Below, piece by piece: positions 49,102 to 60,472 of a stretch of 64,000 nt of DNA (positions are counted from its first letter, which is position 1; each line of letters starts with the position of its first letter). A program made the translations under genes and the position numbers. Under the pieces are notes generated by a model. It worked only from the letters and a program-made list of their open reading frames with translations, did not search any database and was not told the origin of the DNA. Where the stretch lies: assembly GCF_000426505.1 (NCBI RefSeq), contig NZ_AUFM01000015.1:434001-498000 (forward strand). The letters run 5' to 3'. This DNA comes from Nisaea denitrificans DSM 18348. Lineage in GTDB: Bacteria; Pseudomonadota; Alphaproteobacteria; Thalassobaculales; Thalassobaculaceae.

Positions 49102-49932
49102 GTGCCTGAATTGCCCGAGGTTGAAACCGTAATGCGCGGCCTGCAGCCCTTTATGGAGGGCAAGCGGCTGGTGCGTGTGGAGCAGCGGCGGCCGGATCTG
49201 CGCTGGCCGTTTCCAGACGATTTCGTTGCCCGGCTCGAAGGCCAGCGGGTCGCAAGCATGTCGCGGCGGGCAAAATACATGCTCGTCCAAATGGAAGACG
49301 GCACGGTGCTGATCTGGCATCTCGGCATGTCCGGCCGGGTGACCATCGACGAGACCCGCCCGCCTGAGCTGGACCGGCACGATCATGTCGTCTTCACCAC
49401 AGAGGATGGCACCGTGATCCGGTTCAACGACCAGCGCCGGTTCGGTTCCATGGATCTCGCGGCGGAGGCCGAGCTACTGGCCCACAAGCATTTTGCCGGG
49501 ATGGGGCCGGAGCCGCTTTCCAATGCCTTTAACGGTCCGGCGCTGGCCGCCGCCCTGAAAGGCAAGCAGACGCCGATCAAGGCGGCCCTGCTGGATCAGA
49601 AGGTCGTCGCGGGGCTCGGCAATATCTATGTTTCCGAGGCACTGTTCCGCTCCGGCATCTCCCCCTTGCGCAAGGCCGCCAACGTGCAGGGCGCGCGGGC
49701 CGAGCGGCTGGCGGGGGACATCCGGGAAGTGCTGCAGGCCGCGATCCGGGCCGGTGGCTCCACGCTCCGTGATCATGCCCGGCCGGACGGGGAGCTCGGC
49801 TACTTCCAGCATGAATTCGCCGTCTATGACCGAGAGGGCACGGCATGCCCGGTGGAGCCCGGTCACGGGCCGATCCGCCGCATTGTCCAGTCCGGCCGGT
49901 CCACTTTCTATTGTCCACGCTGCCAGCGGTGA
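49102..49932 (+). CDS. mutM: Formamidopyrimidine-DNA glycosylase with altered zinc finger
   Basis: MutM excises 8-oxoguanine and formamidopyrimidines and nicks the strand. The 276-residue protein starts at GTG, giving the catalytic Pro2 and Glu3 in [20 protein letters not shown] lies six bases ahead. The H2TH region [20 protein letters not shown] is normal. The C-terminal zinc finger is not the usual four cysteines: the ligands visible are Cys249, His255, Cys271 and Cys274 (CPVEPGH then FYCPRCQ). It stands divergent from ubiE and precedes a small exported protein gene. Confidence 0.95.
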   Translation: MPELPEVETVMRGLQPFMEGKRLVRVEQRRPDLRWPFPDDFVARLEGQRVASMSRRAKYMLVQMEDGTVLIWHLGMSGRVTIDETRPPELDRHDHVVFTTEDGTVIRFNDQRRFGSMDLAAEAELLAHKHFAGMGPEPLSNAFNGPALAAALKGKQTPIKAALLDQKVVAGLGNIYVSEALFRSGISPLRKAANVQGARAERLAGDIREVLQAAIRAGGSTLRDHARPDGELGYFQHEFAVYDREGTACPVEPGHGPIRRIVQSGRSTFYCPRCQR

Positions 49933-49948
49933 GGTAGAAGCTGCCATC

Positions 49949-50350
49949 ATGTCTATCCGGCAAAACAACAAGCGCGGGTCCGCACTCCGGGCGCTTCGGC
50001 TCCTCGTCAGAGTGTTCGTCTTCGTCCTGCTGCTGGCTTCTGCCCGGACGGGATGGACGGCGGACGGCTTTGTTGAAGGCTTTGCCGATTTGCCCCTGAT
50101 GCCGGGTCTCGAACAGATTCCCGATGCCTCGCTGGCATTCGATGCAGCCAGCGGGCGGATCGTGGTTGCCTTTGCCCGCGGACCGCTGCCGGTCGCTGGC
50201 ATTCAGACTTTCTATGCGGAAACCCTCGGTCAGCTCGGCTGGACGAGGGCGGGCGAGAATACCTACCAGCGCGAGGGGGAGAGCCTGACGCTGGACTTCA
50301 CGCCGGACGGTGCTGATACGCTTGTCCGGTATTCCTTATTGCCCAGATGA
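49949..50350 (+). CDS. Small exported protein of unknown function
   Basis: A 133-residue protein with a basic N-terminus and a signal peptide ([21 protein letters not shown]) cleaved probably after WTA. The rest ([61 protein letters not shown]) looks like a small alpha/beta fold, and I cannot name a family for certain. It sits 16 bases after mutM and 49 bases before the hydratase gene, so it is likely cotranscribed. A role in the envelope is inference from the signal only. Confidence 0.72.
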   Translation: MSIRQNNKRGSALRALRLLVRVFVFVLLLASARTGWTADGFVEGFADLPLMPGLEQIPDASLAFDAASGRIVVAFARGPLPVAGIQTFYAETLGQLGWTRAGENTYQREGESLTLDFTPDGADTLVRYSLLPR

Positions 50351-50399
50351 CCCGCGGGCCTGTCCCGCTGGCGCGCAACGGATGAATGGGAGCGATCCG

Positions 50400-51176
50400 A
50401 TGCCATACGAGAACATACTGGTTGAGAAGAAGGGGGCCGTCGGCCTCATCACCCTGAACCGGCCAAAGGCGCTGAATGCCCTGTCCAGTCCGCTGATGGC
50501 GGAGCTGAGCAAGGCGCTCGCCGGTTTTGAGGCGGATGACGAGGTCGGCTGCATGGTGCTGACTGGCAGCGAAAAGGCTTTCGCCGCCGGCGCCGACATC
50601 AAGGAGATGCAGAGCAAGAGCTTCACAGACGTGTTCAGCCAGGATTTCATCACCAGCGGCTGGGAAGACCTGACCGATTGCCGCAAGCCGGTGATCGCTG
50701 CGGTTTCCGGCTACGCGCTCGGAGGCGGCTGCGAGGTGGCGATGATGTGCGATTTCATCCTGGCTGCGGACACGGCGAAGTTCGGCCAGCCGGAAATCAC
50801 CATCGGAACGATCCCGGGGGCCGGTGGCACGCAGCGTCTGACCCGTTTCGTCGGCAAGTCCAAGGCCATGGAAATGTGCCTGACCGGCCGCATGATGGAC
50901 GCAGAGGAAGCGGAGCGGGCGGGACTTGTGAGCCGCGTCGTTCCGGCTGCCGATCTGCTGGACGAAGCCCTCAAGGTGGCGGGCAAGATTGCCTCTCTCT
51001 CCCGTCCGTCGGTGTTTATGGCGAAAGAGGCGGTCAACCGATCCTACGAGACCACACTGGCTGAAGGTGTAAACTTCGAACGGCGGCTGTTCCATGCCAC
51101 CTTCGCGACCGAAGACCAGAAAGAAGGGATGTCGGCATTTGCGGAAAAGCGGCAGCCCAGTTTCAAGAACCGCTGA
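50400..51176 (+). CDS. Enoyl-CoA hydratase
   Basis: A 258-residue crotonase-fold enzyme that hydrates enoyl-CoA in fatty acid oxidation. The oxyanion loop [31 protein letters not shown] and the catalytic glutamates in GGGCEVAM and [20 protein letters not shown] match short-chain hydratases (FadB1/Ech type). GGGAG seven bases ahead supports the ATG at 50400; the ATG at 50382 lacks one. Its position between mutM and rpsT is one I recall from other alphaproteobacteria. Confidence 0.93.
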   Translation: MPYENILVEKKGAVGLITLNRPKALNALSSPLMAELSKALAGFEADDEVGCMVLTGSEKAFAAGADIKEMQSKSFTDVFSQDFITSGWEDLTDCRKPVIAAVSGYALGGGCEVAMMCDFILAADTAKFGQPEITIGTIPGAGGTQRLTRFVGKSKAMEMCLTGRMMDAEEAERAGLVSRVVPAADLLDEALKVAGKIASLSRPSVFMAKEAVNRSYETTLAEGVNFERRLFHATFATEDQKEGMSAFAEKRQPSFKNR

Positions 51177-51202
51177 TTCTCAAATCAGTCGGATTTACGC
51201 GG

Positions 51203-51232
51203 TTGACGCGACGGGAGACTCTCGTCTATAAG
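51203..51232 (+). promoter_or_regulatory. Putative rpsT promoter
   Basis: TTGACG, an 18-base spacer and TATAAG lie about 45-75 bases ahead of rpsT, a good sigma-70-type match for a ribosomal protein gene. Confidence 0.6.
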
Positions 51233-51276
51233 CCGCCCTCTTGAATTTCCGCGCATCGAGCTGGGATTAGAAGCAA

Positions 51277-51543
51277 ATGGCGCAACATCAGTCTGCCAAA
51301 AAACGTATTCGCCGTAATGAACGGCGTCGGGTTATGAACCACGCCCGGATTAGCCGTATTCGTACCTTCGTGAAGAAGGTCGAGTTGGCAATCGACAGTG
51401 GGGATAAGGAAGTCGCTCAGGCCGCGTTCAAAGCTGCGCAGCCGGAAATGCAGCGTGGCGTGACCAAAGGTGTCCTTCATCGGAACACCGTGTCGCGCAA
51501 GCTGTCGCGTCTCTCTGCCCGGATCAAGGCGATCTCCGCCTAA
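51277..51543 (+). CDS. rpsT: 30S ribosomal protein S20
   Basis: An 88-residue, very basic protein of normal length with the S20 pattern ([20 protein letters not shown], then [19 protein letters not shown]). It binds the 5' domain of 16S rRNA. It is monocistronic here, with its own promoter upstream and a terminator downstream; dnaA follows after a long gap, as in many alphaproteobacteria. Confidence 0.97.
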   Translation: MAQHQSAKKRIRRNERRRVMNHARISRIRTFVKKVELAIDSGDKEVAQAAFKAAQPEMQRGVTKGVLHRNTVSRKLSRLSARIKAISA

Positions 51544-51574
51544 AAACGGACGTCCTGACGAATACTTTAAGTGG

Positions 51575-51602
51575 AAGCCGCACCCTCCGGGTCGCGGCTT
51601 TT
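51575..51602 (+). terminator. Intrinsic terminator after rpsT
   Basis: AAGCCGC-ACCC-TCC-GGGT-C-GCGGCTT folds into an 11-pair stem with one bulged C and runs into four T's. It sits 31 bases past the rpsT stop. Confidence 0.85.
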
Positions 51603-52200
51603 GCTGTTCCAGCCAGTGGCAAGTCCGCTGGTGCGTGTGAAGCGTCTATGACGCTTTGGCTGCATTTTTATTGAATTTTTGTTGCAAAATGACCCCCAAA
51701 ATATTGTGGTCAGCGCGACCCGGTTAACACTGAATTCTGAAAATTCTAATAATTTCAAACGATTGGACGCGTCTTTCCGATGGGTGGAATGGAAAGGCGA
51801 TGTCATCTTTGAAGGACGGAATTCAAGGCGTTGATTCAAAGTGGAGATTGATTCTGTCAAGGAAAAGATCGGCGGTTTCGGCGAAAAAAAATCGTCATTT
51901 TGGATAGAGTCACGGTTGCGTACCGAAAAGCACTTGGGTAGTTTGGCTTCCTACTGCCGGGCCGGAGTGTAAGAAAAAATGAATAAGTTCATTCAAAAAT
52001 TCAGGCTCGGTATTCGTTTAACGTTGAAGTTTGACAGGGCACTCGGAACGAGCGCCAAGTAAAACCTTCAACGTTTCAAAGATTTATTTCGCACAGCCCG
52101 AAGAGTGCAAGAAATCGCCGGGGCGATTTCCTCTGGGGAAGCTGTGTCCGGAGCGTGAATTTTCCGGCCGGCTGGTCGTTACATCGGATGGGGCTCTGAG
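51603..52200. other. AT-rich gene-free region between rpsT and dnaA
   Basis: About 600 bases without a supportable gene. The composition is AT-richer than the flanks, with repeated GAATTC, ATTCA and TTGATTC words and several A- or T-runs. A region upstream of dnaA is where an origin or dnaA control would be expected, but I see no exact TTATCCACA-type DnaA boxes on either strand. It contains the 10-base inverted repeat at 52020-52075. Most likely a dnaA promoter/leader; an origin is only possible. Confidence 0.45.
52020..52075. repeat. Ten-base perfect inverted repeat in the dnaA leader
   Basis: AACGTTGAAG at 52020-52029 and CTTCAACGTT at 52066-52075 are perfect complements separated by 36 bases. 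A TTGACA at 52031-52036 lies just inside the left arm. It could be a paired regulator site or an RNA stem. Confidence 0.5.
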
Positions 52201-53715
52201 ATGACCAGAATCGTGCAGGAGAAGGGGTCGAGAAGAGGTTTGAATGTGTGGGGTGAATCCGGGCCGCAACGAACGGTCGCCGGGGGTCAGGACATGACAG
52301 CCGGCATTTCGAGCGATCACGAGCTGTGTTGGGCGCGTGTGCGAGGCAGACTCCGGACAGAACTGGGTGATGCGGTTTTCCGGAACTGGCTGAAGCCGCT
52401 GACCTTCGAAGGCATTGATGAAGGCACGGCGATGATGCGGGCGCCGAGCCCCTTCGTCCGCGACCGCGTCCGCTCGCAATATTCCGATCGCCTGCGGGCC
52501 ATCTGGTCGGTCGAACATCCCGATGTGCAATCCATCGCTATCTTTGCGTCGAGCCGCGGCAGGTCCGAGAGCAGCCGGGACGAGGCAGCGGATGCCGCGC
52601 CAGAGCAGGGCATGGCTGCGCCGGCGCAGCGTCCCGCAGCGCTGAAGGCTCCCGCGGTTCATGGTTTCTCCGGATCGGACGAGCGCCCGGATTTCGAGGC
52701 GCCGCTGGATCCACGCTTCACTTTCGATAATTTCGTCGTCGGCAAGCCGAACGAATTGGCCTTTGCCGCCGCGCGCCGGGTCGCCGAGAGCGAGACGGTG
52801 CCTTTCAATCCTTTGTTCCTTTATGGCGGCGTCGGCCTTGGTAAGACTCACCTGATGCACGCCATCGCCTGGCATGTCCGGCAGCGGCATCCGAGCCGGC
52901 GGGTGATCTATCTTTCCGCCGAAAAGTTCATGTACCAGTTCATCCGGGCACTGCGCTTCCGCGACACGGTCGCGTTTAAGGAGCAGTTCCGCTCGGTCGA
53001 CCTGTTGATGATCGACGATGTGCAGTTCATCAGCGGCAAGGACTCGACCCAGGAAGAGTTCTTCCACACCTTCAACGCGCTGGTGGACCAGAACCGTCAG
53101 GTGGTGATTTCCGCCGACAAGTCGCCGACCGATCTCGAAGGCATGGAAGAGCGCTTGCGGTCTCGCCTCGGCTGGGGGCTGGTTGCGGATATCCATCCGA
53201 CCAACTACGAGCTCCGTCTTGGCATCATGCAGTCCAAGGCCGAGCGCCTCGGCGTCGAGATGCCCGAAAAAGTGCTCGAGTTCCTGTCCCACAAGATCTC
53301 TTCCAACGTGCGCGAGCTTGAGGGTGCGCTGAACCGGATCGTCGCGCATTCGACGCTGGTCGGCCGGGAGATCTCGCTTGAGATGACCCAGGAAGTTCTG
53401 GTCGATCTACTGCGGGCCAATGACCGCCGGGTGACCGTCGAGGAAATCCAGCGTCAGGTGGCGAACCATTTCCAGATTCGGCTTTCGGAGATGCACTCGG
53501 CCCGCCGGTCCCGCGCGATTGCCCGGCCACGGCAGGTGGCGATGTATCTGTCGAAGCAGCTGACCTCCCAGTCGCTGCCGGATATCGGCCGGAAATTCGG
53601 CGGCCGGGACCATACGACGGTGCTGCATGCGGTGCGGAAAGTCGAGGAACTGCGCGGTCTGGACAAGCAGTTTAACGACGATGTCGATCTGCTTCGGCGC
53701 ATGCTGGAATCGTGA
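52201..53715 (+). CDS. dnaA: Chromosomal replication initiator protein DnaA
   Basis: DnaA opens the origin and recruits DnaB. The 504 residues show domain I (RLRTELGDAVFRNWLKPLTF), a variable Ala/Arg-rich domain II, the AAA+ domain with Walker A GGVGLGKTHLMHAI near residue 208 and Walker B VDLLMIDDVQFISGK, the box VII-like region ISSNVRELEGALNRIVAH, and the DNA-binding domain with RDHTTVLHAVRKVEEL. A start at 52294 (MTAGISSDHE) would shorten it by 31 residues and is plausible. It is followed by dnaN after 185 bases. Confidence 0.97.
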   Translation: MTRIVQEKGSRRGLNVWGESGPQRTVAGGQDMTAGISSDHELCWARVRGRLRTELGDAVFRNWLKPLTFEGIDEGTAMMRAPSPFVRDRVRSQYSDRLRAIWSVEHPDVQSIAIFASSRGRSESSRDEAADAAPEQGMAAPAQRPAALKAPAVHGFSGSDERPDFEAPLDPRFTFDNFVVGKPNELAFAAARRVAESETVPFNPLFLYGGVGLGKTHLMHAIAWHVRQRHPSRRVIYLSAEKFMYQFIRALRFRDTVAFKEQFRSVDLLMIDDVQFISGKDSTQEEFFHTFNALVDQNRQVVISADKSPTDLEGMEERLRSRLGWGLVADIHPTNYELRLGIMQSKAERLGVEMPEKVLEFLSHKISSNVRELEGALNRIVAHSTLVGREISLEMTQEVLVDLLRANDRRVTVEEIQRQVANHFQIRLSEMHSARRSRAIARPRQVAMYLSKQLTSQSLPDIGRKFGGRDHTTVLHAVRKVEELRGLDKQFNDDVDLLRRMLES

Positions 53716-53794
53716 TCATTCGGGGCCGGTATGCGTGCCGATCATAATGGGTCAGCAGCACGAACTTTTTTGCCCTTGAAACTACCGCAAGCGC

Positions 53795-53826
53795 CATGCA
53801 CTTGTGCTATAGTTTCATGCGCTTGT
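53795..53826. repeat. Direct repeats CATGCRCTTGT upstream of dnaN
   Basis: CATGCACTTGT (53795-53805) and CATGCGCTTGT (53816-53826) are spaced 21 bases start to start, two helical turns, with a third partial CATGCG at 53829. TATAGT (53808-53813), a possible -10 box, lies between them. This looks like a regulator site over the dnaN promoter. Confidence 0.4.
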
Positions 53827-53900
53827 CTCATGCGGAGGCGCTCGCTCGCCGATGGGTCGGCGATTGGGGGATCAACTTTCCAGCCGATAAGTAGAAGAAT

Positions 53901-55019
53901 ATGAAAATCGTTATCGATCGCGCGGCTTTGCTTAAGCCTCTCGGACATGTCCAAAGTGTTGTGGAACGGCGGAATACGATCCCGATCCTGTCCAACGTGC
54001 TGTTGAAAGCGCAGGACGGTCGGCTCAGTCTCAGCACGACCGACATGGATATGGATATTGTCGAATCCGTGGCCTGTGACGTGTCGGAAGCCGGTGTTGT
54101 GACGGTGCCGGCCCATACCCTCTATGATATCGTGCGCAAGTTGCCTGACGGATCGGATGTGGAACTTGCCGCGTCCGGCGATGTCAGCCGCGTGACGATC
54201 AGGGCCGGTCGCTCCAATTTCTCTTTGCCTGCCCTGATGCCGGAGGAATTCCCGGCGCTCAGCGGCGACACGCTGCCTAACAGTTTTGTCATCAGCGCGG
54301 CGGATCTCTGCATGCTGATCGACCGGAGCCGGTTCGCGATCTCCACCGAGGAGACCCGCTATTACCTGAACGGTATCTTCCTGCACGCGGCCGAAGCCGA
54401 CGGTGTCAAGGTGCTGCGCGCGGTGGCGACCGACGGTCACCGTCTCGCCCGGGTGCAGATGCCATTGCCCGAAGGCGCGGCGGATATGCCTGGCGTCATC
54501 GTGCCGCGCAAGGCGGTGAATGAGGTTCGCAAGCTGATCGACGGCGCCGACGGCGACGTCACGATCTCGCTTTCCGATACCAAGCTGCGGGTTTCCTTCG
54601 AGGACACGGTGGTCACAACCAAGCTGATCGACGGTACGTTCCCGGATTATGAGCGGGTGATTCCGAGCGGCAACGACAAGATGCTGCATGTCGACCGGCA
54701 GCGCTTCTCCGAAGCGGTGGATCGCGTGGCAACGATTTCGACCGAAAAGTCACGGTCGGTGAAACTTGCCGTCACAAGCGGCCAGTTGACCCTTTCCGCC
54801 AGCAGCCCGGATAACGGGACCGCTCAGGAAGAGGTCGAGGTCGATTACAGCGCGAGCGATATCGAGATCGGCTTCAATTCCAAGTATCTCCTGGATATCA
54901 CCGGCCAGATCGAGGGTGAGCGGGCGGTTTTCCAGCTCGCCGACCAGGCCTCGCCGACGATCATTCTCGACGAGGATGATCAAAGCGCCCTTTACGTGCT
55001 GATGCCGATGCGCGTCTGA
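53901..55019 (+). CDS. dnaN: DNA polymerase III beta sliding clamp
   Basis: A 372-residue clamp protein of the usual length, holding polymerase III on DNA. Conserved parts include the N-terminal MKIVIDRAALLKPLGHVQSV, RRNTIPILSNVLL, the DGHRLARV loop of domain II and the C-terminal ALYVLMPMRV, where the hydrophobic partner-binding pocket ends. It precedes recF and gyrB in the standard dnaA-dnaN-recF-gyrB order. Confidence 0.98.
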   Translation: MKIVIDRAALLKPLGHVQSVVERRNTIPILSNVLLKAQDGRLSLSTTDMDMDIVESVACDVSEAGVVTVPAHTLYDIVRKLPDGSDVELAASGDVSRVTIRAGRSNFSLPALMPEEFPALSGDTLPNSFVISAADLCMLIDRSRFAISTEETRYYLNGIFLHAAEADGVKVLRAVATDGHRLARVQMPLPEGAADMPGVIVPRKAVNEVRKLIDGADGDVTISLSDTKLRVSFEDTVVTTKLIDGTFPDYERVIPSGNDKMLHVDRQRFSEAVDRVATISTEKSRSVKLAVTSGQLTLSASSPDNGTAQEEVEVDYSASDIEIGFNSKYLLDITGQIEGERAVFQLADQASPTIILDEDDQSALYVLMPMRV

Positions 55020-55060
55020 GGACGCCTCGGTCCTGGGCAACGAGGCCAGCACGAACGGAA

Positions 55061-56278
55061 ATGTTGAACGCATTGCGAAACACGGACATGTCCCGAACGA
55101 CGCCCGCACCGGTGCCGACCAGCGCCGGACGGGCTTCGCCGCGCGTCAGCCGATTGTCCGTGACCGCGTTCCGCAATTATACCTCGGCCCGGATGGATGT
55201 TTCTTGCCCGGCAATCGTGCTGACCGGGCCGAATGGCGCCGGCAAGACCAACTTGCTTGAAGCGGTTTCTTTCCTGACTCCGGGCCGTGGTTTGCGCCGG
55301 GCCAGAATTTCCGAAGTTGGCCGTGTGGCTGCCGATGGAAGCAATGCTGCCTGGGCCGTTTCGGCTGAGGTCGGCGGGATGATCGGGTCCGTGCAGATCG
55401 GCACCGGGCGCGATCCGGGGCCTGAAGGTACCGGCCGTGACGGTGGCGAGAAACGTCTGGTGCGGATAGACGGTGTTCCGGCGAAGAGCCAGACCGTGCT
55501 GGCCGAGCATCTGGCGGTTTCCTGGCTGACGCCGCAGATGGACCGATTGTTCATCGAGGGCTCCTCGAACCGGCGGCGCTTTCTGGATCGGCTGGTTTAT
55601 GCCTTCGATCCGGATCATGCGACGCGGGTGAATGCCTATACTCACGCGCTGCGCGAACGGGCGCGGCTGCTGCGGAACGGCACACGGGATCGTGCCTGGT
55701 TCGCGGCGCTCGAAGAATCAATTGCTGAAAAGGCGGTCGCCATCGCGGCTGCCCGGTCCGGTCTTGTGGCGCGGTTGAATGCGGTGACGATGGCCGGCTC
55801 AGGCCCGTTTCCGGGTGCAGAACTCTCGCTTGACGGTTATGTCGAGACGGAGATAGCCAGCCGTCCGGCGCTTTCGGTCGAGGACGAGCTGAAGGCGCGG
55901 CTGGAAAAGGCCCGGCGCCTCGACGGCAGCGAGCCGGCGGCTGTTCCCGGCCCGCATCGCAGCGACCTCGAGGTCCGGCATATGACCAAGGGCATGATGG
56001 CGCCGCACTGCTCGACGGGTGAGCAGAAGGCGCTGCTGATTGCCATCGTGCTCGGCCATGCAAGGCTGGGAGCACACGAAACCGGCGCGGTTCCCGTGCT
56101 GCTGCTGGACGAGGTGGCTGCCCATCTCGACAGCGGGCGACGGGCCGCGCTTTACGATATTCTCCTCGCGCTTGGCGGGCAGGTCTGGATGACCGGCACC
56201 GACCGGGCGCTATTCGCGTCCCTTGAGGGCGCAGGCCAGTTCTTTGCCGTTGAAGACGGTGAAGTGCGGGCCGATTGA
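55061..56278 (+). CDS. recF: DNA replication and repair protein RecF
   Basis: RecF is an SMC-like ATPase that helps load RecA at gaps. The 405-residue protein has Walker A in IVLTGPNGAGKTNLLEAVSFL, the DNA-binding core FIEGSSNRRRFLDRLVYAFDP, the signature STGEQKALLIAIVLGHARL and Walker B VLLLDEVAAHLDSGRRAALYD. Met10 at 55088 is an alternative start. It precedes gyrB by 24 bases. Confidence 0.95.
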   Translation: MLNALRNTDMSRTTPAPVPTSAGRASPRVSRLSVTAFRNYTSARMDVSCPAIVLTGPNGAGKTNLLEAVSFLTPGRGLRRARISEVGRVAADGSNAAWAVSAEVGGMIGSVQIGTGRDPGPEGTGRDGGEKRLVRIDGVPAKSQTVLAEHLAVSWLTPQMDRLFIEGSSNRRRFLDRLVYAFDPDHATRVNAYTHALRERARLLRNGTRDRAWFAALEESIAEKAVAIAAARSGLVARLNAVTMAGSGPFPGAELSLDGYVETEIASRPALSVEDELKARLEKARRLDGSEPAAVPGPHRSDLEVRHMTKGMMAPHCSTGEQKALLIAIVLGHARLGAHETGAVPVLLLDEVAAHLDSGRRAALYDILLALGGQVWMTGTDRALFASLEGAGQFFAVEDGEVRAD

Positions 56279-58753
<2,475 letters not shown>

Positions 58754-58776
58754 CCGGTCTGGCGAATGCGCATCGC

Positions 58777-58830
58777 GGCGGCCCCAATTGCGTGCTCTTG
58801 TATTTGTAATTGCACGCGATTCTGGCCGCC
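58777..58830 (+). other. Long two-part RNA hairpin downstream of gyrB
   Basis: GGCGGCC/GGCCGCC pairs as an outer stem (58777-58783 with 58824-58830). After a two-base internal mismatch, AATTGCGTGC pairs with GCACGCGATT (one G-U) around a 16-base loop. The whole 54-base structure lies 24 bases past the gyrB stop with no T-tract after it, so it is not a classic terminator; a processing or stabilising hairpin is possible. Confidence 0.65.
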
Positions 58831-58875
58831 GTTAGACTCCCTCCGAGGAACATTTACGTGTTGGGGGAGTGTGGC

Positions 58876-59493
58876 ATGATTCGCCGCAGCATGGCCGTTT
58901 GTCTGATTTTGAGCATTGCGGCCTGTGCCGGCCGGGAGGCGGTCCCGGTGGCGACCTCCAATGAGCAGGACGAGACCATGAGCTGCCTGGAGATCGATCG
59001 CGAGATCGGCCGCAACAATGCGTCGATGCGGGCTCTGGCGGGCGAGAACCACGGCAGGACCGGGCGGAACGTCCTGGCGGGCGCCGTCGGCCTCGTGCTG
59101 TTCTGGCCGGCGCTTTTCGCCCTGGATCTGAGGGATGGGGCGGGCAAGGAAATGGTCGCCCTGGATTCCAGAAACGACATGCTCGAGATGCTTGCACGGC
59201 AGAATACCTGCACCGTCCAGGCTGCTCTGAGATCGGAAACCGCAAAGACGGAATACGCGGCAAATCTCGACGAGGACGGCAATCCGATCAAGCCACTCGG
59301 CCCGGTTCAGGCGGCACACTCGCCCGGCACGCCGGTCGCCATGATGCCGGGATCGCATCCCGTGCCGGCTTCGGCGAAGCCCGCGGCCGATGCCCAGGGA
59401 GGCGACGGCCTGAAGTGGCTGATGGATTCTTTCCTGAACGGCGATATCGACCAGACGGAATATGAACAGCGCCGGGTTGCCCTCGGGCTCTGA
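58876..59493 (+). CDS. SHOCT-like lipoprotein with internal hydrophobic segment
   Basis: A 205-residue protein with a lipoprotein signal ending in the lipobox IAAC, Cys17. A hydrophobic stretch near residues 66-83 (VLAGAVGLVLFWPALFAL) could be a membrane anchor, and the C-terminal 28 residues (LKWLMDSFLNGDIDQTEYEQ and following) match the SHOCT oligomerisation motif. No enzyme domain is seen; function unknown. It lies between gyrB and the sulfur module with ATG at 58876. Confidence 0.72.
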   Translation: MIRRSMAVCLILSIAACAGREAVPVATSNEQDETMSCLEIDREIGRNNASMRALAGENHGRTGRNVLAGAVGLVLFWPALFALDLRDGAGKEMVALDSRNDMLEMLARQNTCTVQAALRSETAKTEYAANLDEDGNPIKPLGPVQAAHSPGTPVAMMPGSHPVPASAKPAADAQGGDGLKWLMDSFLNGDIDQTEYEQRRVALGL

Positions 59494-59507
59494 GGGGAGG
59501 GCGCCGC

Positions 59508-60377
59508 TCAGAACTGGTTGAGCGGCAGTTTCAGGTAGCGCACGCCATTGTCTTCCGGTTCCGGCAAGTGCCCGGCCCGGACATTCACCTGGATCGCCGG
59601 CAGGATCAGCTTCGGCATGTCGAGGGTCTTGTCCCGGGCCTCGCGCATGGCGACGAAACTCTCCTCGTCGGCGCCGTCCTTGAAATGGATACTCCGGGCC
59701 TTTTCTTCCCCGACTGTAGTCTCGAAGGCAATCTCGCGGCCGCCCGGCTGGTAGTCGTGTCCGACGAAAATCCGGTAGTCGTCCGGCAGTGACAGGATGC
59801 GCTGCACCGAGTGATAGAGGGTGCGCGCGTCGCCGCCCGGGAAATCGCAGCGGGCACTGCCGAAATCAGGCATGAAAATCGTGTCACCGACAAACAGCGC
59901 GTCGCCGATCCGGTAGGTCAGGCAAGCCGGTGTGTGACCGGGCGTGTGCATCACCTCGCAGTCCAGATTGCCGATCTTGAAGCTGTCGCCATCCTGCCAG
60001 AGATGCTGGAATTCGTTCGGCTCTTCACTCAGATTCTGCAGGTTGAAGACCGGTTTGAAGACGTCGCGCACATCCTTGATGTGCGCGCCGATGGCGATGC
60101 CGACCCCGAGTTCGCGGCGCATATAGGGCGCGCCCGACAGATGATCGGCATGAGCATGGGTCTCAAGCAGCCAGCTCACCTGCAGGTCCTTGTCCCGGAT
60201 ATAGCCGAGCACCTTGTCCGTGCTCTCGGTGAAGGTCCGGCCCGAGGCGGAGTCGAAATCGAGCACTGAATCGATGATGACCGCCTGTTTGGTGTCCGGG
60301 CAGCTCACGACATAGGTGATGGTCGATGTTCGCTCGTCGAAAAAACCTTCGACCAGAGGCTTTGTCAGGTTGTCCAC
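59508..60377 (-). CDS. blh: MBL-fold hydrolase, Blh/persulfide-dioxygenase-like
   Basis: A 289-residue metallo-beta-lactamase-fold protein: LLETHAHADHLSGAPYM holds the first metal site, VMHTPGHTPACLTYRIGDALFVGDTIF the next, and IFVGHDYQPGGRE the last, spacing like ETHE1-type persulfide dioxygenases and the Blh of BigR operons. Such enzymes oxidise persulfides from sulfide. It is divergent from an ArsR regulator, with the perfect palindrome at 60421-60444 between them, which fixes its context. There is no attached rhodanese domain; the rhodanese gene lies after the regulator. Confidence 0.88.
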   Translation of the reverse strand: MDNLTKPLVEGFFDERTSTITYVVSCPDTKQAVIIDSVLDFDSASGRTFTESTDKVLGYIRDKDLQVSWLLETHAHADHLSGAPYMRRELGVGIAIGAHIKDVRDVFKPVFNLQNLSEEPNEFQHLWQDGDSFKIGNLDCEVMHTPGHTPACLTYRIGDALFVGDTIFMPDFGSARCDFPGGDARTLYHSVQRILSLPDDYRIFVGHDYQPGGREIAFETTVGEEKARSIHFKDGADEESFVAMREARDKTLDMPKLILPAIQVNVRAGHLPEPEDNGVRYLKLPLNQF

Positions 60378-60420
60378 AGTACTTCTCCCGGAAAAGGCTT
60401 GTTTCCGCTTCGTTGATTCA

Positions 60421-60444
60421 ATATATAAGCAATAACTTATATAT
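60421..60444. promoter_or_regulatory. Probable BigR operator
   Basis: ATATATAAG-N6-CTTATATAT, a perfect nine-base-arm palindrome, is central in the gap between the divergent blh and bigR genes. It resembles the AT-rich operator of BigR in other bacteria. One site could repress both directions. Confidence 0.8.
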
Positions 60445-60472
60445 GTAAACCGGATCGCTCAGGATTTTGCGA

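Noticed and set aside
51603-52200. Chromosomal origin with DnaA boxes
   Set aside because: No TTATNCACA or complement seen on reading both strands, so I report only an AT-rich leader.
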